DNA from: DASQUK01 sp963813485
GTDB lineage: Bacteria > Actinomycetota > Acidimicrobiia > Acidimicrobiales > VFJN01
Direction: 5' to 3'
NCBI GenBank assembly: GCA_963813485.1
Contig: CAWEZE010000010.1
Coordinates: 168,373-232,372, forward strand
Length of the DNA: 64,000 bases
Position 1 is the first letter of the stretch. Each line of letters opens with the position of its first letter. The notes under the pieces are model-generated. The model was not told where the DNA came from and searched no databases. It saw only the letters and a list, made by a program, of their open reading frames with translations. Below, piece by piece: positions 55,943-64,000 of this stretch. The position numbers were made by a program, and so were the translations under genes.

Positions 55943-57247
55943 TCAGAGCCCGCTCAGCACCTGGTTGCCGGCCACGGCCAGGGCAACGATGATGCTCGAG
56001 ACGATCAGCCCGAGAAGGGCGACCAGGACCAGCAGCTCGCCGGTCGCCTTGAGCCTGGTCGTCGCGCGCGGCCGCAGGGGTACCACCAACCCCTGCTGGG
56101 GTCGGCGCTGAGGCGGGGGACGTCGCCCGTCGCCGGGCGAATCGACGCCGCCGGGACGAGCCGCGGGCGCCGCCACCGCCCCGGCGGCCGCGGGGTCGGC
56201 TACGACGGCCGGACGCTCCGGCTCGAAGGCCGCCGGCTCCGGATCTGGTTCGAAGGCCGCCGGCTCCGGCTCGGCTGCAGCGGCCGCGGGGTCGAACGAA
56301 GCGGGTTCGGCTGCGACGGCCTCCGGCTCGGCTGCGGCGGCCGCGGGGTCGAACGAAGCGGGTTCGGCTGCGACGGCCTCCGGCTCGGCGGCGGTGCGCG
56401 GGTCCGGCTCGGCCACTGCGACCGCTGCGACGGCCGCCGGCTCCCGCTCGAACCGGGCGCGACGATCCGCGTCGTCAGGTAGCGCCACGGGCTCCGGCAC
56501 CAGGTGGGTGGCGGCGCGTCTGGTCGCGTCGGCGGCTCGTCGTGTCCCCCGCCTCGTTGCGACCGTCGCCCGCCCGCCGCCCCGGCGCACGGCCTCCGCC
56601 GTCCCTGCCGCGGTCCGGGCCCCAGTCCGGCGTGTGGCCGCGGCTGCGCGGCGGACGAACGCGGCGGTGCGGGCCTTGCCCGCGCCGATCACCGACACGG
56701 TGGAGGCCTCGATCTTCGCTGCGGTGGCGACCAGTGCGGCGCCGCCCCCGCGGGCGACGGCCGCCGCCCTGCGGCCGGCGCGAGCGCCGGCCTGCCCGGT
56801 GGCTCGACCGGTCCGCGTGCTCGCTCGTCCCGTGGCTTCCCCGGCCCGCATGCTCGCTCTTCCTGTCGCTCGCCCGGCCCGCATGCTGGCACTCCGGACC
56901 GTCCGCCCAGTCTGAGCTCCAGCCTGCCCCGCCGCCCGTCCGGCAGCCGTGGCGGCGTGCCGGCCGGAGCGGGCCGCCTGGACACTAGTCCGTGCCATGG
57001 CGCCAGCGGCGAAGCCGAGCGCCAGCCCGGAGCGGTCGCTGCAGCGGGCGGCACCGCGGCATGCCGCTCGCACGCCGGTCTCGAACCGGTCCCGGGCGAC
57101 GAGCGCAATGCTGCTCCACCGCCCCCGGGCGCTGGGGAGTTCGTCGCTTTCCGTGGCAGGCTGGTCCGCACTGGCCGCCAGCATCTCGACGGCAACGGCC
57201 AAGACGCCCCCGCCAACGATCACCACGCAGAGTATTACCAGGGCCAC
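55943..57247 (-). CDS. Ala/Arg-rich two-TM protein with basic and acidic repeat regions
   Basis: 434 residues from GTG at 57247. A TM helix begins at once (ALVILCVVIVGGGVLAVAVE), residues 85-270 are strongly basic Ala/Arg/Gly/Thr repeats (RAGRATGRAS), residues 270-375 are acidic Ala/Pro/Glu repeats with two copies of EPEAVAAEPASFDPAAAAA, and a second TM helix lies at the end (ELLVLVALLGLIVSSIIVAL). Basic and acidic parts could interact with nucleic acid or each other. I recognise no family. Only 9 bp separate its start from the divergent PDZ-Lon gene, so one of the starts may be wrong. Confidence 0.6.
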   Translation of the reverse strand: MALVILCVVIVGGGVLAVAVEMLAASADQPATESDELPSARGRWSSIALVARDRFETGVRAACRGAARCSDRSGLALGFAAGAMARTSVQAARSGRHAATAAGRAAGQAGAQTGRTVRSASMRAGRATGRASMRAGEATGRASTRTGRATGQAGARAGRRAAAVARGGGAALVATAAKIEASTVSVIGAGKARTAAFVRRAAAATRRTGARTAAGTAEAVRRGGGRATVATRRGTRRAADATRRAATHLVPEPVALPDDADRRARFEREPAAVAAVAVAEPDPRTAAEPEAVAAEPASFDPAAAAAEPEAVAAEPASFDPAAAAAEPEPAAFEPDPEPAAFEPERPAVVADPAAAGAVAAPAARPGGVDSPGDGRRPPPQRRPQQGLVVPLRPRATTRLKATGELLVLVALLGLIVSSIIVALAVAGNQVLSGL

Positions 57248-57256
57248 GCGAACCGA

Positions 57257-58459
57257 ATGCTAATGCCGCCTGAACCTACTTCTCACCCCCCGGACGAGAT
57301 CTCCAACCCGGTTCGTGATCCGAGCACCGAGGGACCTCCGGTCGACGCCGGAGCCGGCCCGCAGCACCCCGAGTTGCCGCCGGAAGGCCTCTCCGACGAC
57401 GGGTCTCGGCCGGCGCGCCGGCGGCGGCGCATCTGGCCGATTGCGCTCACGGTCCTGGTCGTGGCGTTCGTCGTCGGGGCCGCCACGGTTCCGTTGCCGT
57501 ACTACGCCTACCGGCCCGGCAGCGTGCGCGACACGGAGCCGCTGATCGCCGTCGCCGACGAGGAGACCTTCTCGTCCACGGGCACGATCAGCTACACCAC
57601 CGTGTCGCTCCGCCAGGCGACGCTCTTCGGCATGCTCGCGGGCTGGCTCGACGACGACATCGACGTGTTTCCCCGCGAGAAGGTGCTCGGCGACCGCAAC
57701 GCCGCGGAGAACCGCACCCTCAACCTGCAGATGATGGATACGTCCAAGCAGGTCGCCACCCAGGTGGCGCTGGAACGCCTGGGCCACCCCGTCGACGTGA
57801 GCATCACCGGCGAGATGGTGGTCAACGTCCTGCCCGACCTGCCAGCCGATGGCGTGCTCGAGCCCGGCGACACCATCACCGCGGTGAACGGTGAGCAGCT
57901 CGACGAGCCCGACGACCTCACGCGACTGCTCGCCGACGACAGCCCGGGTGACGAGGTGACGATCACCGTCGAGCCGCCCACCGGATCGCGGTCGCGAGAT
58001 GTCGAGCTGGCCCTGGGCGCCGATCCCGACGATCCCGACCGGGCCATCATCGGCATCGAAGTCACTGGCAGGGGCATCGACTTCGACTTCCCGGTGGACG
58101 TCACGATCGACACCGGCGACGTGGGCGGGCCGTCGGCGGGCTTGGCGTTCACGCTGGCCATCATCGACGACCTGACTCCCGGCGACCTGACCGGTGGCGC
58201 CGATGTGGCAGTCACGGGCACGATCAGCAGCGACGGCACGGTGGGGCCCGTGGGCGGGACCGGACAGAAGGCCGCGGCGGTGCGGGCGCAGGGCTACGAC
58301 GTCTTCCTGGTCCCGAGCGCCGACTACGAGGCCGCCCGGCAGCACGCCGGCGACGTGGACGTCATCGCCGTGGACACGCTCGACGAGGCACTCGCGGCCC
58401 TCGCTGACCTGGGCGGGAACGTCGACGACCTGCCCCAGCCGGCCGCGCCGCAGGGCTGA
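57257..58459 (+). CDS. PDZ and Lon-protease domain membrane protein (YlbL-type)
   Basis: 400 residues. A cytoplasmic N-terminus of about 65 residues, one TM helix (RIWPIALTVLVVAFVVGAAT), a region with YAYRPGSVRDTEPLI, a PDZ domain (DGVLEPGDTITAVNGEQLDE) and a C-terminal Lon (S16) domain with Ser in DVGGPSAGLAFTLAI and Lys in GTGQKAAAVRA. A secreted-side protease homologous to mycobacterial Rv3194c. In mycobacteria it neighbours UPF0182, as it nearly does here. Confidence 0.9.
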   Translation: MLMPPEPTSHPPDEISNPVRDPSTEGPPVDAGAGPQHPELPPEGLSDDGSRPARRRRRIWPIALTVLVVAFVVGAATVPLPYYAYRPGSVRDTEPLIAVADEETFSSTGTISYTTVSLRQATLFGMLAGWLDDDIDVFPREKVLGDRNAAENRTLNLQMMDTSKQVATQVALERLGHPVDVSITGEMVVNVLPDLPADGVLEPGDTITAVNGEQLDEPDDLTRLLADDSPGDEVTITVEPPTGSRSRDVELALGADPDDPDRAIIGIEVTGRGIDFDFPVDVTIDTGDVGGPSAGLAFTLAIIDDLTPGDLTGGADVAVTGTISSDGTVGPVGGTGQKAAAVRAQGYDVFLVPSADYEAARQHAGDVDVIAVDTLDEALAALADLGGNVDDLPQPAAPQG

Positions 58460-58548
58460 GACCGCCGCAAACGGGCACTCCACCACCCAGAGCGGCAGGA
58501 AAATCGACCCTCGGCGCGCGGCTGGCGCGAGTCATACCATCGGGGGTC

Positions 58549-60807
58549 ATGCCGCCCGAGCCTTCTCCCCTTGATGCGACGGGCATCGCCCGCCGACATT
58601 TTTCCACTGTTCGGAAGGGATACGACCCCACCGAGGTGCGTGCGTTCCTCCACGAACTGTCCGAGATCGTCGGGCGGCTCCAACGGGGCGAATCGCACCA
58701 GCTGGACCGGGCGGAGCGGGCCGAGGCTCGTGCCCAGCTCGCCGAGCAGCTCGACGAGCACCGGTTGGTGGAGTTGCTCGGCGCGGAGACGGCCCGGGTC
58801 ATCGAGGCCGCCCGGGGGGCTGCCGGTGACATCCGGGCCAAGGCCGAGGAGTCGGCGGCTCGGATGGTGCGGGACGCCCAGAGCGAGGCGCACACGATCA
58901 TCGAGCAGGCCGAGCGAGACGGCGCCGAACGCAGGCGCGAGATCGTGTCCGAGGCCGAGCAGCTGCGCCATGAGGCCGAGTCGGTCCTCGAGCGGCGCCG
59001 GGCCGAGGGCGAGGAGCTGGCCGACGAGATGCGGCGCGCCGCCGAGGCCGAACGGGAGCGGATGCTGGCCGAGGGTGAGCAGGCGCGGGCGGCGGCCGAG
59101 TCAGACGCCGGGCGGTTGCGCGACACGGCCCGCGAGCAGGGCCGGCAGCTCGTGGTGGAGGCCCAGGCCGTTCGGGAGCGCATGCTCGGCGACCTGGCGC
59201 GTCGCCGCCGGACGGCCCGGGAGCAGCTCGAGCGGCTGAACGCAGCCCGCGAGCGGTTGCTGGCGGCCTACGAGGTCGTGCGGCGGACCGTCGACGAGGC
59301 GACGGGCGAACTGTCCGTGGCCCTGCCGCAGGCCAAGCTGGCCAGCGAGTCGGCGGCGCGGCGGGTGAGCGAGGAGCCGGAGCCCTCGGTCGAGGAGCTG
59401 GAGGCCGAGCTCACCGTGGCCCGCATGGCGGGGCTGGTCGAGGACCTCGACGGCCTGGAGGACGTGGATGTCGACCACATCGACGCTCTGATCGATGGCG
59501 GCCTGGAGGCGACCGACCGCAGCCTCGCCGACGAGGAGGCGGGTCTACCGCGCCGGATGTTCACGGCAGAGGCCAGCGAGCGGAAGAGCATCTGGCCGTT
59601 CCGCCGCCGCCCGGCGGAGGAGCAGCCGAGCACTCTGGCGCCGGCGGCGATGGCCGCCGAGGCGGTCCAGGTCGCCGAGGCGGTCCAGGTCGCCGAGCCG
59701 CCCATCGAGCACGGCCGCGCCATCGACGACGTAGTCGACGAGGTCGATGTGGTCGACGAAGACGATGAGGTCGACGAGGACGATCGTGGCGCGGAGGTCG
59801 AGCCCATCGCCGACCAGATCCACGCCGATGACGAGCCTGGCGGGGAGGTCCACACCGGCGATCCCGCGGCCGGCGACGCGGAGGACGTGGACGGCGGGGG
59901 CGAGGACGCCGAGAGCGGCGAGCAGGATCAAGTCGAGGAGCTCTTCGCGCGGCTCAAGGCCGACCGCGGTCCCGCAGCGAGCGCCGCCGACGGAACCGAG
60001 GCGCTCGGCGTGGGGGCCACGGCGGTTGCCGTCATGGACGATCCGCAGGGGTCCGAGGCCCAGCCGGCCACCGACGACGGCGACGACGAAGCCGACCCCG
60101 AGGCCGAGGCCGAGGAGCTCGATCCCGATGCGGCGGTGCTCCACGACCGCGACACCCACCTGGGACCGGTCGAGCGCGAGCTCGGTCGCCGGCTCAAGCG
60201 CGTCCTGGCCGACGAGCAGAACGAGGTGTTCGACCTGCTGCGCCGGGACGAACCCGCAGGTCTCGACGATGTGGTGCCCGGCGCCAAGGAGCATGCCCAG
60301 CGCTATGCCGCCGCCGCCTTGCCCGACCTCGACGTCGCCGCCCTCTCGGGTGCGGCAACCGTCGATCGCGAGGTCACCGGGTCGTGTTCGGCGCTCGCCT
60401 CCGAGCTGGGCCAGTCCTTGGTCGAGCCCATGCGGGAGCGGATCGCCCGCTCGTTCGACGAGTGCGAGGGCGACCTCGAGGACGTGACCGAGCGGCTCCG
60501 GTCCCTCTACCGCGAGTGGAAGGGCCAGCGGATCGGTGCCGCCGCGCGGCACTACGCCGCTGCGGCCTACGCCTGGGGCGTCTACGAGGCGACGCCGTCC
60601 GATGCCGAGCTGCGATGGCTCGTCGACCGGACCGGCGAGGCCTGTCCCGACGCCGACGACAACGCCCTGGCGAGCGGCGTCCGCAAGGGCGAGGCGTTCC
60701 CCACCGGGGTCCTCTGCTCACCGGCGCATCCGGACTGCCGCTGCCTGGTGGTGCCGGTGGGCGTCGGCAGCGAGCCCGCCGGGTCCGCATCCGGCCGGGG
60801 GCGATAG
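58549..60807 (+). CDS. DivIVA-domain coiled-coil protein with a phage head-protein-like C-terminal domain
   Basis: 752 residues. N-terminal DivIVA domain (ARRHFSTVRKGYDPTEVRAF, LHELSEIVGRLQ), a coiled coil to about residue 260, a very acidic, disordered middle (EVDVVDEDDEVDEDD), and a C-terminal helical domain from about residue 550 ending in TGEACPDADDNALASGVRKG, FPTGVLCSPAHPDCRCLVVP. The spacing C..C...HPxCRC resembles the end of phage Mu F-like (minor head) proteins. The fusion is unusual. DivIVA domains go to curved membranes and poles, so a polar or division role is expected, but the function of the last domain is unknown. Confidence 0.75.
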   Translation: MPPEPSPLDATGIARRHFSTVRKGYDPTEVRAFLHELSEIVGRLQRGESHQLDRAERAEARAQLAEQLDEHRLVELLGAETARVIEAARGAAGDIRAKAEESAARMVRDAQSEAHTIIEQAERDGAERRREIVSEAEQLRHEAESVLERRRAEGEELADEMRRAAEAERERMLAEGEQARAAAESDAGRLRDTAREQGRQLVVEAQAVRERMLGDLARRRRTAREQLERLNAARERLLAAYEVVRRTVDEATGELSVALPQAKLASESAARRVSEEPEPSVEELEAELTVARMAGLVEDLDGLEDVDVDHIDALIDGGLEATDRSLADEEAGLPRRMFTAEASERKSIWPFRRRPAEEQPSTLAPAAMAAEAVQVAEAVQVAEPPIEHGRAIDDVVDEVDVVDEDDEVDEDDRGAEVEPIADQIHADDEPGGEVHTGDPAAGDAEDVDGGGEDAESGEQDQVEELFARLKADRGPAASAADGTEALGVGATAVAVMDDPQGSEAQPATDDGDDEADPEAEAEELDPDAAVLHDRDTHLGPVERELGRRLKRVLADEQNEVFDLLRRDEPAGLDDVVPGAKEHAQRYAAAALPDLDVAALSGAATVDREVTGSCSALASELGQSLVEPMRERIARSFDECEGDLEDVTERLRSLYREWKGQRIGAAARHYAAAAYAWGVYEATPSDAELRWLVDRTGEACPDADDNALASGVRKGEAFPTGVLCSPAHPDCRCLVVPVGVGSEPAGSASGRGR

Positions 60808-60853
60808 GGCCCCGCTCCAACCGTCCGAACAGCTGTCTGTAGGCTCGGCCCTC

Positions 60854-63845
60854 ATGCGAGCCCCCGACGACCTGCCGCGCCGTGCGCCCCGGCGCAAGAA
60901 CGGCAGGCGCGGGCGCACGCTCCTCATCGTCGGTGTCATCGCCGCATTCATCCTGCTCACGTCGCTGCGGGGCATCGCCGGCTTCTACACCGACTACCTG
61001 TGGTTCGACTCCCTGGACCAGTCGGGCGTGTGGCGGGGGATCCTCGGGGCCAAGCTCAGCCTGGCGCTCATCTTCATGGTCGGCTTCTTCCTCCTGGCCT
61101 GGGCCAACCTGCTGATCGCCGACCGCATCGCTCCACCCTTCCGGCTGGCCGGCCCGGAGGACGAGCTGCTCGAGCGCTACCACGACATCGTCGACGACCG
61201 CATGGGCTGGCTGCGCATCGTCATCTGCGTGCTGCTGGCGATCATCGCCGGATCCGGGGTGTCGTCGGAGTGGAACTCGTGGGTGCTGTTCACCAACGGC
61301 GGCGACTTCGGCATCGAGGATCCGCAGTTCCACAACGACATCGGGTTCTACGTCTTCCGGCTGCCCTTCCTGTCGTTCGTGGTCGACTGGCTGTTCGCGT
61401 CGCTGCTGATCGTCATCATCGTCACGGCGGTGGCGCACTACCTCAATGGCGGCATCCGGGTGCAGCCACCGTCGCCGCGGGTGACGCCACAGGTGAAGGC
61501 CCACCTGTCGGTCCTCCTCGCCGTGCTGGCGCTGGTCAAGACGGCCGACTACTGGCTGCAGCGCTTCGAGCTCACCACGTCGACACGCGGCATCGTCGAT
61601 GGTGCCAGCTACACCGACGTGCGCGCGCAGCTCCCGGCGCTCAACCTGCTGGTCCTCATCTCGTTGTGCGCGGCGACGCTGTTCGTCGTCAACATCTTCC
61701 GCCGGGGCTGGACGCTCCCCGCCGTCGCCGTCGGCCTGTGGCTGTTCGTGGCGGTGGTGGCCGGAGGCATCTACCCGCAGTACGTCCAGCGATTCCAGGT
61801 CCAGCCCAACGAGTCGGCACGCGAGCGCCCCTACATCCAGCGCAACATCGAGGCGACCCGGGCGGCGCTGCGCCTTGACAACGTCACGACCCAGCGGTTC
61901 GAGCCCAAGATCAGCCCCGACGAGGTGCAGCTGGCCGGCGCGGAGCCGACCGTGCGCAACATCCGGCTCTGGGACCCGGCCGCCCGTCTGTCGGGCCAGA
62001 CGTTCGAGCAGCTCCAGCGGATCCGCAACTTCTACAACATCAACGATGTCGACGTGGACCGCTACACGATCGACGGCCAGCCCACGCAAGTGAACATCGG
62101 CGTGCGGACCATCAACCCCGACGGCGTGCCCGGCGACTCCTGGGAGGCGGCGCACCTCGCCTACACCCACGGCTACGGCGTCGTGATGGCCCCGTCCAAT
62201 GCGGCCGAGGGCAACGAGCCTCGGTTCGTGCTGGGCGACATCCCGCAGAGGGCCAGGGCGGAAGGCATCGACGTCAAAGAACCGGGCATCTACTTCGGGG
62301 AGGACCTCGACGGCTACATCGTGGTGAACACCAACCGCGACGAGATCGACTTCCAGGACGCGGAGGGCGAGACCCAGCCGACGACGTACACGGGCGCCGA
62401 TGGGGTCGAGGCCAACTCGCTCGTGCGCCGGGCGGCGTTCGCACTGCGGTTCGGAGATCTCAACCCGCTGATCTCCGACTTCATGACCGACGATTCCCGG
62501 GTCGTCTACGTGCGGGACGTGGTCGACCGCGTGACCAAGCTGGCGCCGTTCCTCGACGCCGACAACGACCCGTACCCGGTGCTGATCGATGGACGGGTGC
62601 AGTGGGTGGTCGACCTCTTCACGACGACGTCCAGGTATCCCTATGGGCAGATGGCCGACACCGACCAGGTGGCGTCGACGAGCGGCCTGAACCACCGGTT
62701 CAACTACGTGCGCAACTCGGTCAAGGCGACGGTGGACGCCTACGACGGCACCGTCACGTTCTACGTGATCGACGATGACGATCCGATCATCGACGCCTAC
62801 CGGGACGCGTTCCCCGACCTGTTCAGCGACGATGACGTTCCCGAGGCGCTGCAGGCCCACCTGCGCTACCCCGAGGACCTGTTCCGCATCCAGACGGCGG
62901 CGTATGCGCGCTACCACCTCGACGATCCCGACGACTTCTTCAACCAGGACGACGCCTGGCGGGTCGCCCGGGACCCGGGGACGGCCGGCGCCGACCCGTC
63001 CACGCAGGTCACCAACGAGCAGGGGCAGGTCACGGGCGCACAGGCCCCCCGGATCGCCCCCTACTACCAGCTGCTGCAGCTGCCGAACGAGTCAGGAGAG
63101 GTGTCGCGCGAGGCCGAGATGGTGCTCATGCGGCCCTACGTGCCGTTCAGCGAGGACGATCGCAGCCAGCTGTTGACGGCGTTCATGGGGGCGCGCATGG
63201 ACCCGGGCCACTATGGCGACCTGGTCGTCTACGAGATGCCGTCGGGTGACCTTCCCGACGGCCCGGGCATCGCCGCGGCCACGATCCAGGCCGACGAGAC
63301 TGTGTCCGAGCTCGAGAGCTTGCTGGGCCAGCGGGGGTTCGGAAGTGCTCTACGGCAACCTGCTGCTCGTGCCGGTCGACAACGCTCTGCTCTACGTGCA
63401 GCCGTTCTACGTCGTGCCGGAGGCGGAAACCCGCCAGCTACCACAGCTCGAGCGGGTGATCGCCGCCTTCGGCGACGAGGTCGTGATCGAGGACACCTTG
63501 CAGGAAGCCTTGGTGGCGCTGTTCGGCGAACGAGTCGCGACTCAAGAACGCCCGGGCACGGAGGGTGAACCTGAACCGGAAGGCGAGCCGCCGCCCGAGC
63601 AGGGGGGCACGGCGGCCGATGAGGCGGCGAGTCTGCTCGCCCAGGCCGACCGACTCTTCGACCAAGCGGACGCTGCGTTGCGCGAGGGCGACCTTGCCAC
63701 GTTCGGGCAGCGCCTAGACGAGGCCCGGGCCCTGGTGGCCCAGGCGAACGAGCTACTGGCCGGCGGGGGCGGCTCGTCCGGGGACGAGTCGACGACCACG
63801 ACCACGTCGACCACCACCACCGAGCCCGAGCCGTCCCCGGCGTAG
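60854..63845 (+). pseudogene. UPF0182 family large membrane protein, frameshifted near the C-terminus
   Basis: The N-terminal third has seven TM helices (TLLIVGVIAAFILLTSLRGI, GAKLSLALIFMVGFFLLAWA, ...), then a large extracytoplasmic part (VQPNESARERPYIQRNIEAT, YGVVMAPSNA, WEAAHLAYTHGYGV). At about 63338, in CGGGGGTTC, one extra G moves the frame; the +1 frame gives GSEVLYGNLLLVPVDNALLY, VQPFYVVPEAETRQLPQLER, and an acidic, Thr-rich tail ending PEPSPA at 63845. The original frame ends at 63568. Restored, it is about 996 residues, as in the family. Function unknown; mycobacterial members are in the envelope. Confidence 0.85.
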
Positions 63846-63924
63846 GCCGTGCGTCGGGTCGGGGTGGCCGGCGCAGGGTTGGCGGGTCGGAGAGCTGCCG
63901 ATAAGGTGTGTGTTCCCCAAACGA

Positions 63925-64000
<76 letters not shown>

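Noticed and set aside
60374..62917. 847-codon minus-strand frame over DivIVA and UPF0182
   Set aside because: Shadow of the conserved plus-strand genes; low-complexity composition and no homology-like motifs.

Overview
The window is a 64 kb piece of a high-GC actinobacterial chromosome, most likely from the class Acidimicrobiia or a relative. The evidence is two WhiB-type Fe-S regulators, a one-subunit SdhC with SdhA and SdhB, actinobacterial-type PHO boxes made of 11-bp direct repeats, a DUF2342 zincin, a UPF0182 giant membrane protein, a PDZ-Lon (YlbL-type) protein, MreB together with a DivIVA-domain protein, and Thr-rich surface linkers. There is no rRNA operon, prophage, transposase or CRISPR array. 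The only RNA gene seen is an initiator tRNA-Met at the right edge.

Layout. 0-6 kb: end of a glycosyltransferase gene, a LigD-type phosphoesterase fused to a degenerate ligase domain, a SigG-like ECF sigma factor facing a STAS protein, and an ArsR regulator, SRPBCC protein and drug-efflux-type ABC transporter in one likely operon. 6-8 kb: sparse DNA with hairpins, a 54-bp dispersed repeat and weak small ORFs. 8-13 kb: a flavin-dependent acyl-CoA-dehydrogenase-like enzyme and sdhCAB. 13-19 kb: a tandemly duplicated pair of repeat-rich lipoproteins, a GH2 glycosidase and a CtpE-like P-type ATPase. 19-27 kb: a secreted protein, an ECF sigma factor with a membrane partner, a MoxR-like ATPase and its VWA partner separated by a GH1-like pseudoenzyme and a DsbA-family oxidoreductase. 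27-35 kb: a macrodomain protein, WhiB regulators, a formiminotransferase-like protein, TatA, polyphosphate kinase, RmuC, an esterase and a Nudix hydrolase.

35.5-45.4 kb is a phosphate block: phoX and pstSCAB-phoU, each led by PHO-box-like repeats, then surE, a SenX3/PhoR-type kinase and a RegX3/PhoB-type regulator. With ppk and the MutT-like Nudix protein just upstream, about 15 kb is devoted largely to phosphate uptake, storage and signalling. PhoX carries a Tat signal and tatA lies 6 kb away.

45.6-64 kb: an MFS transporter, the DUF2342 zincin, a nucleotide-sugar-epimerase-like protein, an HtrA-like protein lacking its catalytic triad, moaE, mreB, bioB, a zinc ribbon, adenosine deaminase, a HEAT-repeat protein, an Ala/Arg-rich two-TM protein, a PDZ-Lon protein, a large DivIVA-domain protein with an unusual Cys/His C-terminal domain, UPF0182 and tRNA-fMet.

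Two patterns cross the window. First, at least seven otherwise well-conserved genes carry single-base frameshifts, mostly one extra base and some in G runs. This looks more like assembly error than gene decay, so the affected ends should be treated with care. Second, a GC-rich repeat family recurs in spacers, often directly before a start codon (24.4, 44.6 and possibly 48.5 kb) and in the opposite orientation between bioB and the zinc-ribbon gene (53.9 kb).
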